NCBI RefSeq assembly: GCF_006494425.1 | Contig: NZ_VHIV01000001.1 | Location: 868,001-932,000, forward strand | Length of the DNA: 64,000 bases | Source: Bacillus dicomae | Lineage (GTDB): Bacteria > Bacillota > Bacilli > Bacillales > Bacillaceae_G | Reading direction: 5' to 3' | Shown here: positions 1-8,265 of the stretch, piece after piece | How positions within the stretch are numbered: position 1 is the first letter of the stretch | Layout of the letters: every line of letters begins with the position of its first letter | Translations under genes and position numbers: made by a program | The notes under the pieces: generated by a model | The model's input: only the letters and a program-made list of their open reading frames with translations | Told to the model about the DNA's origin: nothing | The model's database searches: none

Positions 1-1
1 T

Positions 2-916
2 GCTAACTATAAGGTCGAAACTTTTGATTTGCAAGGTGATTGGAACCTTCAGCTCATTCAAAGCTACAAAAAAAATGAGAAAGAAGAGCTTTTTGAAAAT
101 GAAGTGAAAGTCCCTCTTATTCGTATAAATAATGAAACGCCAACAATAGATAAAGAATTACCGAAGTTACATAAAGTTACTATTGACGAGGCGAAGGAGA
201 ATGTAATTGAACGAAAACAAGGCGATTCTATACGTGTACGAGTGAAGGCAACAGACGTAGAATCAGCCGTGAAAGAAGTTCGTGTTACATTAAAAGGAAA
301 AGAAAATAAAGAGATTACATTTTTATTAGATTACAATAAGCGCGACATGGAATGGCAAAGAGTATTTGAAATAACGGATGCGTTGCCAAGTGGGACATAC
401 GAACTACTTGTAGAGGTAGTAGATGCGGCTGGAAATAAACGGATTGAAGCAAGTGAGTATGTCGTTTCTGTTTTGGAGCAAAAAACAGAAGAGGATAAAA
501 AGATAGAAGAACGAGAGAATGAAGATAAATTAGAAGATAAGAAAGAAATTGAGAAGCAGGAAGAGCCGAAAGTAGAGATCCCGCTTCCAGAAGAAAAACC
601 GCCAGTTGTTCAAATTCCAAAAAAAGAAGAGAAAGTAAACGATCTTATAAAAGAACCATTGAAAGAGAAAGAAAAAATTACTTATGTTATAAAAGAGCCT
701 CTCACAGACAACAAGGAAGTAAATAAAACGAAGGCTCAAAAAGATAAAGATAATAACAATCAAGTCATTTCGAAAAAGAAAGAGAAAAAAGAAGAGCCAG
801 AAGAGAAGAAAGAAGCAAAAAGTGAACAGGGAATACAAGCTTCTAATGTATTTGCTATCATGTCAGGTTTATTCGTACTATTTTTAGTTTTAAAGAGTAA
901 TAAAGAATGGGGCTAA
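2..916 (+). CDS. Ig-like domain protein with C-terminal membrane anchor (5' end outside window)
   Basis: The reading frame is open to the left edge, so the N-terminus is missing. What is visible is an extracytoplasmic-looking beta-rich segment (about residues 55-150 of the visible part) ending in a pattern like SGTYELLVEVVDAAGN, typical of Ig-like or fibronectin-like modules. A long Lys/Glu/Pro-rich low-complexity linker of about 120 residues follows, then a single hydrophobic segment and a short basic tail. The GDWNLQLI stretch at the start resembles what follows a von Willebrand A domain, so the missing part could be VWA; this is inference. It sits 27 bases ahead of the next gene in the motility cluster. 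Function unknown. Confidence 0.75.
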   Translation, partial: ANYKVETFDLQGDWNLQLIQSYKKNEKEELFENEVKVPLIRINNETPTIDKELPKLHKVTIDEAKENVIERKQGDSIRVRVKATDVESAVKEVRVTLKGKENKEITFLLDYNKRDMEWQRVFEITDALPSGTYELLVEVVDAAGNKRIEASEYVVSVLEQKTEEDKKIEERENEDKLEDKKEIEKQEEPKVEIPLPEEKPPVVQIPKKEEKVNDLIKEPLKEKEKITYVIKEPLTDNKEVNKTKAQKDKDNNNQVISKKKEKKEEPEEKKEAKSEQGIQASNVFAIMSGLFVLFLVLKSNKEWG

Positions 917-943
917 GTATTTCATAGTAGTGGAGGCGCTTAA

Positions 944-1660
944 ATGGAAATTAAACGTACGACAATTGAAGATAAGACGCTACAACCATTAAAACAGCCT
1001 GCAGCTATTTCGGAACATGAAATTCAGAAAGAACGAAAGCGTAGTAATTTAGTGTTTACTGGACATTCTAAAATTATTACGAAAAATAATGAAATAGGCA
1101 TTTTGCTTGCAAGTTTAGGTGATGGACAGGTTATGAAGGAAATGCTTTCTAAAGAGATGGATACAGTACTGCAACTCTTTAAAAAGCTACATACGTTATC
1201 TGGAGAAGGAAAGCAAACAGATAAAATATTTGAACAAGTAATGAGAAGCTTGCAAGGACTTGTTAAACAAGCGCATATAAAAGAACTTCCTTTGTTAGAT
1301 GGAACGTATGATTTCGCAGAAGTACAACTATCATTTGGTAGAAAGGTACATATTCCGTTATTAGATGTAAGTGCACTCCTTTCTAGAGTGGAAAGTGATT
1401 CGTCAGAAGGAAATATAAATTTAATGGTAACGGTTATTACTGCATATATAACGAAATTGTCTAACGAAACCATTTTAATTAGCGTTACAGATCGCACTGC
1501 TAAAGAGCGGGATGTAAGCGTATGGAGAGCACTTGCAGAAATGAATATGACACAATTATCACAGGCTTTGAAACATACGATGCAAGAACATAAATGGTCT
1601 ATGACGTTTCTTTTTCTCTTTGTATGGATTGTTGCTATTATTTTAATTCGAGTTATATAA
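944..1660 (+). CDS. Unknown tail-anchored protein of the motility cluster
   Basis: This 238-residue protein is not recognised. The start follows a GGAGGCG ribosome binding site. The body is soluble and mixed alpha/beta, with no signal peptide. The last 20 or so residues (FLFLFVWIVAIILIRVI) form one hydrophobic segment, so it should be anchored in the membrane by its C-terminus with the bulk in the cytoplasm. It lies directly behind the Ig-like protein and ends at a terminator, so the two are probably cotranscribed with the chemotaxis genes expected upstream. A role at the motor or receptor array is possible but only positional. Confidence 0.75.
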   Translation: MEIKRTTIEDKTLQPLKQPAAISEHEIQKERKRSNLVFTGHSKIITKNNEIGILLASLGDGQVMKEMLSKEMDTVLQLFKKLHTLSGEGKQTDKIFEQVMRSLQGLVKQAHIKELPLLDGTYDFAEVQLSFGRKVHIPLLDVSALLSRVESDSSEGNINLMVTVITAYITKLSNETILISVTDRTAKERDVSVWRALAEMNMTQLSQALKHTMQEHKWSMTFLFLFVWIVAIILIRVI

Positions 1661-1662
1661 AA

Positions 1663-1695
1663 AGGTCGTCACTTTACATTGTGACGACCTCTTTT
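1663..1695. terminator. Bidirectional terminator
   Basis: A 10-bp perfect stem (AGGTCGTCAC / GTGACGACCT, loop of 8) is followed by CTTTTAT on the plus strand and preceded by A residues that become a U run on the minus strand. It lies between convergent genes (the tail-anchored protein and cheR), so it can serve both. Confidence 0.85.
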
Positions 1696-2476
1696 ATATT
1701 TTTTCGTAAAAGAATGTATCAAATCGCTGAAGATTATAACGTTCAGGTGTTAAAATTTGTTCAGTACTACCAACAAATAATACGCCACCTTTTCGTAAAG
1801 CGCGACTAAATTTTTCATAAAGTTTTACCCTTGCTTCTTCAGTAAAGTAAATCATTACATTACGACAAATGATTAAGTCATAATTTGTATCAAACGACTG
1901 CATTAAAAGATCGTGCTGTTTGAACGTCACGTTTTGTTTAATGTTTTGATGTAATGAATATATTTCATTCTCTTTTGTGAAATGACGCTCTTTTAAATCG
2001 GCAGGTAATTCTTTTAAAGAACGTTCTGTATATTGACCGCGTTTTGCAGTTTCTAAAATGTGAAAATCAAGATCTGTTGCTTGTATTTCAAAACGATATG
2101 GAGCTAGGTGCTTCGATAAAATTAAAGAGAGTGTATATGGTTCTTCACCGGCAGCGCAAGCGGCACTCCATACTTTTAATTTTCCGTTATTTTGTTCGAG
2201 TAATTTTGGTAGTGCTTTCGTCTCTAACGTTTGCCAACGTTCTTTATTTCTAAAAAACTCTGAAACGTTAATTGTAATATAGTCAATAAAACTTAAAAAT
2301 AACTTTTGATCGGTACGTAAATTGCTTAGAAAACTAGTGTAGTTTACAAAGCCCTTTCTCGAAATAAAAGCATCGATTCTACGACGCATTCTATCTTGTT
2401 TATATGAAGCGATATCCATATTGAATTGTTGTTTAAAACTCGTGATAAAATGATCATAATCTTGTTCAATTATCAT
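1694..2476 (-). CDS. cheR: Chemotaxis protein methyltransferase CheR
   Basis: Transfers methyl groups from S-adenosylmethionine to glutamates of chemoreceptors, the slow arm of chemotactic adaptation. The 260-residue length is normal. An N-terminal helical domain (to about residue 75) is followed by the SAM-binding Rossmann domain with WSAACAAGEEPY, DLDFHILETAKRG and the IICRNVMIYF motif near the C-terminus. Start choice is unusual. The ATG at 2476 lies 32 bases from a strong AAAGGGGGA Shine-Dalgarno, with a perfect hairpin in between; a GTG at 2491 (five codons earlier) lies inside the hairpin arm. The gene runs opposite to its neighbours, just behind a small nucleotide-fold-like protein, and is probably cotranscribed with it. 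Confidence 0.93.
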   Translation of the reverse strand: MIIEQDYDHFITSFKQQFNMDIASYKQDRMRRRIDAFISRKGFVNYTSFLSNLRTDQKLFLSFIDYITINVSEFFRNKERWQTLETKALPKLLEQNNGKLKVWSAACAAGEEPYTLSLILSKHLAPYRFEIQATDLDFHILETAKRGQYTERSLKELPADLKERHFTKENEIYSLHQNIKQNVTFKQHDLLMQSFDTNYDLIICRNVMIYFTEEARVKLYEKFSRALRKGGVLFVGSTEQILTPERYNLQRFDTFFYEKI

Positions 2477-2486
2477 ATTTATAATA

Positions 2487-2517
2487 GGCACAATAACGAT
2501 ATTGTGCCTCCCCCTTT
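2487..2517 (-). promoter_or_regulatory. Shine-Dalgarno separated from cheR start by a hairpin
   Basis: Read on the minus strand, AAAGGGGGA is followed at once by a 9-bp perfect stem (GGCACAATA / TATTGTGCC, tetraloop TCGT), then ten bases, then the ATG. Linear distance from SD end to ATG is 32 bases, too long for normal initiation; folding the hairpin leaves about ten. Hairpin-shortened spacing is known for phage T4 gene 38. The U-poor context argues against a terminator. Confidence 0.55.
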
Positions 2518-3013
2518 ACATCATACGGATTTTTTGTTCAAAGTTTTTTTTCATCTGTTTTTCATGTAAACCTGGTAAATCATAAATAACAGCATCAATT
2601 CCTGCATCTTTTGCAACGTCAACGGGAATGACAGATGTATGCTTGTCCCCATTATAAAAACAGAGAACTAAATCGGTATCTTCAATTATTTGTTTTACAA
2701 AAAACATATAATCTGATCGGTAAATGGAGTCGGAAGGATGATCAAAAGCGACATACTCGGCTCCGTGTTTTTTTAAATAATCAACGACCTCTTGAAATTC
2801 ATCTGTTAATGCTTGTAACGGCTGTAGCGTGTAAAGGCATAAATTTTGAGCGAGTCGTTCGTTTTCGATGAAGAAACGAAGAATCTCATTTTCGATAGAT
2901 TTATAACATAATATGTAAATTTTATGTTTGTGAGCATAGTCAGTTAAAAATTTTTTTATTTCTTCTTGATCTAATGCTGTTAATTGATTTGAACCACAAA
3001 GAAAAATATTCAT
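2516..3013 (-). CDS. Small SLOG-like / Rossmann-like nucleotide-fold protein
   Basis: A 165-residue soluble protein. The chosen ATG has a GAGGTGG ribosome binding site about nine bases upstream; the upstream ATG-containing extension lacks one. It opens with a beta strand and Gly-containing turn (MNIFLCGSNQ), alternates strands and helices, and ends with TDLVLCFYNGDKHTSV followed by a helix ending DAGID. That is the layout of SLOG/nucleoside-deoxyribosyltransferase-like folds (a DxxxxxxxG-T-xx-A-xx-G pattern), which bind nucleotides or nucleotide-derived signals. It is in the same operon as cheR, three bases ahead of its Shine-Dalgarno. Family assignment is by pattern only; function unknown. 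Confidence 0.7.
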   Translation of the reverse strand: MNIFLCGSNQLTALDQEEIKKFLTDYAHKHKIYILCYKSIENEILRFFIENERLAQNLCLYTLQPLQALTDEFQEVVDYLKKHGAEYVAFDHPSDSIYRSDYMFFVKQIIEDTDLVLCFYNGDKHTSVIPVDVAKDAGIDAVIYDLPGLHEKQMKKNFEQKIRMM

Positions 3014-3064
3014 AGATTTGTGCCACCTCATGCTAAATTGTAACATATCTTTTATAAAAAATAA

Positions 3065-3093
3065 CTGCAAAATATTAGTGTTCAGAGTATAAT
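3065..3093 (+). promoter_or_regulatory. Candidate sigma-A promoter for the flgK operon
   Basis: CTGCAA, 17 bases, TATAAT, some 60 bases upstream of the yaaR-like gene in the divergent gap. The -10 is perfect and the -35 weak. It fits sigma-A control, as expected in a group without sigD. Confidence 0.5.
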
Positions 3094-3156
3094 TATAAAT
3101 AACTGGATTTTACGATTAAGTTTAGGAAGAAATAAAAAAATAAATAGGTGATATAT

Positions 3157-3621
3157 ATGCTGCGTTCGATCTCGCATAATCCAATTTTATCGCATATACC
3201 GCCTGCTACTCAAATGCCGAAAGAAGCAAATGTCAGGACAGGACTTGCATTTTCGGATAATTTGCATGCAGATCCGAAAAAAGATAAATTGCTAGAACAA
3301 ATGGAAGCATTTGTCGATAACATTGGAGAAATTAAAGAGAAAATTGAAATGGAATTAACGCTTGATAATGTAATGGAATACAAAAATACAGTAAAATCAT
3401 TTTTGAATTTTTACGTAGATAATGTATTGCAATATAAAGATGTCATGTCGCGTCATCCACGTTATGGCTATTCACAGAAAATGACGATTGTGAAACAGGC
3501 AGAAATGGGATTAAATGAGTTAGAAGATGTTATGAATTTAATTAATACGAAAACGGGACATTTAGAAATGTTAAATCAGATTGGAGAAATCCACGGTTTA
3601 ATTGTAAATTTAGTCTTGTAA
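3157..3621 (+). CDS. YaaR-like (DUF327) protein, first gene of the axial operon
   Basis: A 154-residue mostly helical protein with pattern similarity to the YaaR/DUF327 family (for example MEFTLDNVMEYK-like and HPRYGYSQKM segments). The biochemical role of the family is not established. The ATG at 3157 has AGGTGA five bases upstream; the GTG nine bases earlier lacks a ribosome binding site. The gene starts the run yaaR-like, flgN-like, flgK, flgL, fliD, fliS. This suggests a job in export or assembly of axial proteins, by position only. Confidence 0.75.
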   Translation: MLRSISHNPILSHIPPATQMPKEANVRTGLAFSDNLHADPKKDKLLEQMEAFVDNIGEIKEKIEMELTLDNVMEYKNTVKSFLNFYVDNVLQYKDVMSRHPRYGYSQKMTIVKQAEMGLNELEDVMNLINTKTGHLEMLNQIGEIHGLIVNLVL

Positions 3622-3637
3622 AAGGGAAGGAAGCTAT

Positions 3638-4090
3638 ATGTACATACAATTATATGAAAAGCTCGTTATTATTCAAAAAGCATATGAAAACATTCAAGCG
3701 CTTGGAGAACAAATATATGAGAATTTAAAACATAAAAATGTAAATGCAGTTCAAAAGTTACAAGTAGAGCAATTGCAGTACATTGATGGTTTAAAAAAGT
3801 TATCAAGTTCATTTGAAGAAATGGTTGTTCAGTTTTGTAAAGAAAAGGGAATCGAACCTTTTCGTGTAAGTGCATTATTTTTGCATTTTTCTAACGAAGA
3901 AATTGAAAAAATGGAAGAATTACAAAAAAATGTAGCTGAATTAGAAGAGAATGTAAAAATGATTCTTTTGAAAAATCAATATTACTTAAACGTACTATTA
4001 AAAACTACAGAAAGTATTGTGGATTCCGTTTCTGAATATAATTTAGAGCGAAACAATAATTCACAAATCTTTATGAACGAACTATTGTAA
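3638..4090 (+). CDS. flgN: FlgN-like export chaperone for FlgK/FlgL
   Basis: A 150-residue, almost wholly alpha-helical, coiled-coil protein directly upstream of flgK with a 17-base gap. FlgN family proteins are chaperones of this size that hold the hook-filament junction proteins FlgK and FlgL before export. The C-terminal LLKNQYYLNVLLKTTESIVD helix fits the Asn- and Leu-rich C-terminal helix of the family. Sequence similarity in this family is low, so the call rests on size, helicity and position. Confidence 0.65.
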   Translation: MYIQLYEKLVIIQKAYENIQALGEQIYENLKHKNVNAVQKLQVEQLQYIDGLKKLSSSFEEMVVQFCKEKGIEPFRVSALFLHFSNEEIEKMEELQKNVAELEENVKMILLKNQYYLNVLLKTTESIVDSVSEYNLERNNNSQIFMNELL

Positions 4091-4107
4091 AGGGGAAGTG
4101 AAACATT

Positions 4108-5406
4108 ATGAGACTATCTGATTATAATACGCCGTTATCGGGTTTGTTAGCGGCACAAATGGGCTTACAAACGACGAAACAAAATTTATCAAACATTCAT
4201 ACGCCTGGTTATGTGCGTCAAATGGTGAATTACGGATCGGCTGGAGCAAGTCAGGGCTATTCACCGGAACAAAAAATAGGTTACGGTGTACAAACGTTAG
4301 GCGTTGATCGTATTACAGATGAAGTGAAGACGAAACAGTTTAATGATCAATTATCTCAACTCTCTTACTATAACTACATGAATTCGACTTTATCACGTGT
4401 AGAATCTATGGTTGGAACGACAGGAAAGAATTCATTATCTAGTTTAATGGATGGCTTCTTTAATGCCTTTCGTGAAGTTGCAAAAAATCCAGAACAACCA
4501 AATTACTACGATACATTAATTTCTGAAACTGGGAAGTTTACAAGTCAAGTAAATCGTTTGGCAAAAAGCTTAGATACAGCAGAAGCACAAACGACAGAAG
4601 ATATTGAAGCGCATGTCAATGAATTTAACCGTCTTGCTGGTAGTTTAGCGGAAGCGAATAAAAAAATTGGACAAGCAGGTACACAAGTGCCAAATCAACT
4701 TTTGGATGAACGTGATCGAATCATTACAGAAATGTCTAAGTATGCAAATATAGAAGTGTCTTATGAATCTATGAATCCTAATATCGCGAGTGTTAGAATG
4801 AATGGTGTTTTAACAGTAAATGGACAAGATACATATCCGCTTCAATTAAATAAAGAAAAGGAACCAATGACTGCTGAAATTTACGGTTCGGAAATTCCTT
4901 TAACGAGTGGAGCAATCCAATCAGCGATCGATACGAAAGCGAAGATTGCTAGTTATAAGAAAAACCTTGAAGAACTAATGAGTTCTGTAAAGAATGAAGT
5001 GAACACAGTAATGGGGAAAGAGTTCTTCGTTGGAGATCAAGCGAAAGATATGAAATTAAACCCTGAATTTGCAAAAGATGTTTCGAAAATGAAAATATCA
5101 GCTGAAACAGCAAATAAACTAGCAGCAATTACAGATGGAAATTATAAAGAAGGTCTTTCTTATAAACAAGCATTAGATCAATTCGTAGTTGGCGTTGCAT
5201 CTGATAAAAGTGCAGTGAATGCCTATCAAAAAATTCATGTGGATTTATTGGAGGGGATTCAGCAAGAAAAGATGGGTGTTGAAGGCGTTAATATGGAAGA
5301 GGAAATGGTTAATTTAATGGCCTTCCAAAAATATTTCGTTGCAAACTCTAAAGCTATTACAACGATGAATGAAGTGTTTGATAGTCTATTTTCGATTATT
5401 CGATAA
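4108..5406 (+). CDS. flgK: Flagellar hook-associated protein FlgK (HAP1)
   Basis: Forms the first hook-filament junction ring. The N-terminal rod-type signature is clear (LAAQMGLQTTKQNLSNIHTPGYVRQ). The C-terminal helix also matches (VNMEEEMVNLMAFQKYFVANSKAI), the D0 region shared by hook and rod proteins. At 432 residues it is shorter than the enteric protein (about 550) but usual for Bacillus relatives. It is translated from GGGGAAG with normal spacing. A 205-base gap with a structured repeat separates it from flgL, which is odd in an otherwise tightly packed operon. Confidence 0.96.
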   Translation: MRLSDYNTPLSGLLAAQMGLQTTKQNLSNIHTPGYVRQMVNYGSAGASQGYSPEQKIGYGVQTLGVDRITDEVKTKQFNDQLSQLSYYNYMNSTLSRVESMVGTTGKNSLSSLMDGFFNAFREVAKNPEQPNYYDTLISETGKFTSQVNRLAKSLDTAEAQTTEDIEAHVNEFNRLAGSLAEANKKIGQAGTQVPNQLLDERDRIITEMSKYANIEVSYESMNPNIASVRMNGVLTVNGQDTYPLQLNKEKEPMTAEIYGSEIPLTSGAIQSAIDTKAKIASYKKNLEELMSSVKNEVNTVMGKEFFVGDQAKDMKLNPEFAKDVSKMKISAETANKLAAITDGNYKEGLSYKQALDQFVVGVASDKSAVNAYQKIHVDLLEGIQQEKMGVEGVNMEEEMVNLMAFQKYFVANSKAITTMNEVFDSLFSIIR

Positions 5407-5442
5407 TGAGAGGTAAAAACAAAACCCTTTTCTTTTATGTTT

Positions 5443-5541
5443 GAAGAGAGAGCCAGCAGAGTGTAGAAGCGGTCAGTACCTAATAGTGGACCTATCGGTG
5501 TGAGACCAGAGATACGGGGCGGTAGAGGGATAAGTTAGGTA
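5443..5541 (+). repeat. Flagellar-locus structured repeat, copy A
   Basis: The core at 5471-5514 reads GGTCAGTACCTAATAG, a variable loop, then TGAGACCAGAGATA. GGTC pairs with GACC, and inside it ACC pairs with GGT around a TATC loop. The 5' flank (GCCAGCAGAGTGTAGAAGC) matches the other copies. It is co-oriented with flgK and flgL. No protein is encoded. It could be a cis-acting RNA, a processed small RNA or a known B. cereus group interspersed repeat; the sequence alone does not decide. Confidence 0.7.
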
Positions 5542-5575
5542 AGGAGGGAGCCGGAAATAATTCTGGTTTCTTCTT
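5542..5575 (+). other. 15-bp hairpin ahead of flgL
   Basis: Every base of 5542-5556 can pair with 5561-5575 (with G-U wobbles) around an ATAA loop. The 5' arm holds a perfect AAGGAGG. The 3' side is TTTCTTCTTC rather than a clean U run, so it may be a leaky terminator or an RNA stability element between flgK and flgL. Confidence 0.6.
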
Positions 5576-5611
5576 CAAATTAATTTGAAATAGATAAAGG
5601 AGGAGATAGAA

Positions 5612-6475
5612 ATGAGAGTATCTACATTTCAAAATGCAAGCTGGGCAAAGAATCAGTTAATGGATTTGAATGTGCAACAACAATACCATCGAAATCAAGT
5701 AACTTCAGGGAAGAAAAACCTTCTTATGAGTGAAGATCCACTTGCAGCAAGTAAATCATTTGCGATTCAACATTCATTGGCGAATATTGAACAAATGCAA
5801 AAAGATTTAGCGGATTCGAAAAATGTATTAACACAAACTGAAAATACTTTACAAGGTGTTTTCAAATCTTTAACGAGAGCAGATCAATTAACAGTTCAGG
5901 CGTTAAATGGAACGAATAGTGAAAAAGAATTGAAGGCCATCGGTGCAGAGATAGATCAAATTTTAAAACAGGTCGTATATTTAGCGAATACGAAAGAGCA
6001 AGGTCGTTATATTTTTGGTGGTGATAGTGCGGAAAAACCACCATTTACAGAAGATGGTACGTATCAAGGTGGACAAAATGATGTGAACTGGCAACTAAAT
6101 GACGGTTATGAATTAAAAGCATTTCGTAACGGCGAAGCGTTATTATCCCCTGTTATAAAAACGTTAAAACAGATGAGTGAAGCGATGCAAAAAGGTGACC
6201 AAAAAGCATTACAGCCGTTATTAGGAGAAAATAAGAAAAACTTAGATGGCATCATTAATCGCACAACTGAAGTTGGTTCGACAATGAACACAATGGAGAC
6301 GTTTAAAACAATTTTAAGTGAACAAAATCTAGCACTTCAAGAAAATCGTAAAGAAATTGAGGATGTTGACTTAGCGGTAGCAATTTCTGATTTAGCTTAT
6401 ATAAATGCAACGTACGAAGCGACGCTTAAAGCGGTTAGTACGATGAGCAAAACGAGCATCCTAGATTATATGTAA
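5612..6475 (+). CDS. flgL: Flagellar hook-associated protein FlgL (HAP3)
   Basis: Forms the second junction ring, directly under the filament. The 287-residue protein has flagellin-like ends. The N-terminal segment includes QQQYHRNQVTSGKKNLLMSE and DPLAASKSF. The C-terminal segment is IEDVDLAVAISDLAYINATY followed by a helix. It contains the FlgL motif KEQGRYIFGGD. The ribosome binding site AAAGGAGGAG precedes the start. It is the fourth gene of the axial operon after an unusually long leader that carries repeat copy A. Confidence 0.96.
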   Translation: MRVSTFQNASWAKNQLMDLNVQQQYHRNQVTSGKKNLLMSEDPLAASKSFAIQHSLANIEQMQKDLADSKNVLTQTENTLQGVFKSLTRADQLTVQALNGTNSEKELKAIGAEIDQILKQVVYLANTKEQGRYIFGGDSAEKPPFTEDGTYQGGQNDVNWQLNDGYELKAFRNGEALLSPVIKTLKQMSEAMQKGDQKALQPLLGENKKNLDGIINRTTEVGSTMNTMETFKTILSEQNLALQENRKEIEDVDLAVAISDLAYINATYEATLKAVSTMSKTSILDYM

Positions 6476-6494
6476 ACAATAAGGAGTGATAAAT

Positions 6495-7874
6495 ATGGCA
6501 GGAACGATGACAGGTATTGGTGGTAGACAACAGATTTGGAACCTTGGAAATAATATGATCGATACTTCTAACTTTGTTGAATTAGAAATGAATGCTTTAG
6601 ATATGAGGAAAGCACCGTATACGAAAGAAAAGAAAGATCTTACAGATAATAAATTATTATATACAAGTTTAAAATCAGAGTTTAGTTCTTTCACTCAAAC
6701 CTTTAAAAACTTAGCAGCTTTTAAAGGGAATGAGAAAAAAGTAACGACAACACAAGACGGTTATATAAATGTAAAAGCTGATGGTGGTGCGATTGCCGGC
6801 ACTTTTAATATGACGATTACACAGCTTGCACAACGTCATCAAATAGCTTCAAATGACATTAAAGATATAAATGCGAAACTTCCTAAAGATGAAACATTAA
6901 AACTAGGCGGTAAAGAATTAAAAGTAACAACAGATATGACATATAAAGATTTAATTAATAAGATTAATGATGGAGATTATGGTGTATCAGCTTATACGCT
7001 TGGAAATAAAATTTTTATGACCTCAAAAAAAGAGGGAGAAGATGGAGTAATTAATTTTAAGGACAATACATCTACATTGTTTCAAGATATAGGGTTAGCT
7101 AATAAGGATGGCGAAGCGGTTAATGTAATCAATAAAGCGCAAAATGCTGAATACACGATTAATGGTATCGAAGGCAAGAGCTCTACCAATACAATTGAAA
7201 CACTTCCAGGTGTGAAAATTGAATTATTAAAGGTAACTGAGCCAAAAGTGGAAGGGACACCAGATGCTGGTACAACAACAGATCCAAAAACAAAAGGTAT
7301 AGACCTAAAATTTACAGTAAATGATTCAAACGTAACAGATGCATCGAATGTTATTAAGAAGATGGTTGCGGATTATAATAAAGCTGTTAATACGGTAGAT
7401 ATCTTTGCTGGAAAAGGTGGGGCTTTCCAAGGTCAAGCTATTATGCAAAGTGTACGTCAAGCGATGAACAATGTCGTAACATTTTCTCAAGATGGTAATT
7501 ATTTATTCACATTTGGTATTCAATTAAAGCAAGATGGAACGATGGAAGTTAATGACGAAGCATTAACGAAAGCGTTAAAAGAAAAACCGGATGCAGCGAA
7601 GCAATTTTTCTTTAGTTCTAACGGTTTAGGAAAAATGATGGAAGAGCCACTTGATAAGTTATTTGGTGATAAAGGTATAGTTGGAGAGCGAGTAAAGAGC
7701 ATTGATTCACGTGTCAGTGATTTGGATAGAAAGATTAATGATATTGAGAAGCAAAACTTGCAAAAACAAGATGAAATTGTGAAGAAGTATCAAAAGCTAG
7801 AGAGTACGTTAGCGGCGCTTGATAGCCAATTAAAAACAATTAAAGCAATGACAAAACAAAAAAGTGATGATTAA
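6495..7874 (+). CDS. fliD: Flagellar filament cap protein FliD (HAP2)
   Basis: Caps the filament and folds incoming flagellin. The ATG at 6495 has AAGGAG eight bases upstream; the GTG at 6486 overlaps that site and is rejected. At 459 residues it has the FliD layout. An N-terminal region has FVELEMNALDMRKAPYTKEK, the central domains are variable, and the C-terminal coiled coil (about 410-455) includes RVSDLDRKINDIEKQN. It lies 19 bases after flgL and ahead of its likely chaperone genes fliS and fliT-like. Confidence 0.95.
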   Translation: MAGTMTGIGGRQQIWNLGNNMIDTSNFVELEMNALDMRKAPYTKEKKDLTDNKLLYTSLKSEFSSFTQTFKNLAAFKGNEKKVTTTQDGYINVKADGGAIAGTFNMTITQLAQRHQIASNDIKDINAKLPKDETLKLGGKELKVTTDMTYKDLINKINDGDYGVSAYTLGNKIFMTSKKEGEDGVINFKDNTSTLFQDIGLANKDGEAVNVINKAQNAEYTINGIEGKSSTNTIETLPGVKIELLKVTEPKVEGTPDAGTTTDPKTKGIDLKFTVNDSNVTDASNVIKKMVADYNKAVNTVDIFAGKGGAFQGQAIMQSVRQAMNNVVTFSQDGNYLFTFGIQLKQDGTMEVNDEALTKALKEKPDAAKQFFFSSNGLGKMMEEPLDKLFGDKGIVGERVKSIDSRVSDLDRKINDIEKQNLQKQDEIVKKYQKLESTLAALDSQLKTIKAMTKQKSDD

Positions 7875-7896
7875 TGATAGTTGAGGAAGTGATCGT

Positions 7897-8265
7897 ATGC
7901 AAGCATGGCAACGCTATATGCAAAATGATATTATGACGAGTAATCCAATTAAAAATACAATTTTTATTTATGAAAGATGTATTGTAGAGTTTCGTAATTT
8001 AGAAGAACTGTTACATACTTTTAAACTACAAGAAGGAGATGCACTTCTTGAAAAGTTAGAACGTATTTTTGAAGAATTAAAGCTTCAATTAAATCCTGAA
8101 ATTACGAAAGATTTATATGATAGTTTATACGGTTTATACGATTGGATTAGCATTCAAATTCAAACGATGAAAGTAACGCGTGAAGCAAAAGACATGGATG
8201 CGATTGTGAAAGTGTTACAAGATTTAATAGACGGTTACCGCGGAGCACTTGAAAATGAACAATGA
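7897..8265 (+). CDS. fliS: Flagellin export chaperone FliS
   Basis: A 122-residue helical protein in the usual place after fliD. FliS binds the C-terminal disordered tail of flagellin in the cytoplasm and delivers it to the export gate. The N-terminal segment (YMQNDIMTSNPIKNTIFIYE) matches the family pattern of a short strand-like lid then helix 1, and the total length is typical. It overlaps the next gene by 11 bases, indicating coupled translation. Confidence 0.88.
   Translation: MQAWQRYMQNDIMTSNPIKNTIFIYERCIVEFRNLEELLHTFKLQEGDALLEKLERIFEELKLQLNPEITKDLYDSLYGLYDWISIQIQTMKVTREAKDMDAIVKVLQDLIDGYRGALENEQ

Noticed and set aside
29-916. First gene as a complete ORF starting at TTG 29
   Set aside because: The frame is open to base 2, there is no ribosome binding site, and the N-terminal domain looks incomplete; it is cut by the window edge.
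5471-5514. Repeat core as a c-di-GMP (GEMM) riboswitch controlling motility genes
   Set aside because: The conserved GEMM segments and tetraloop receptor are not present, and the layout GGTC-AGTGCCTAATAG-GAGACCAGAGATA does not match class I or II.
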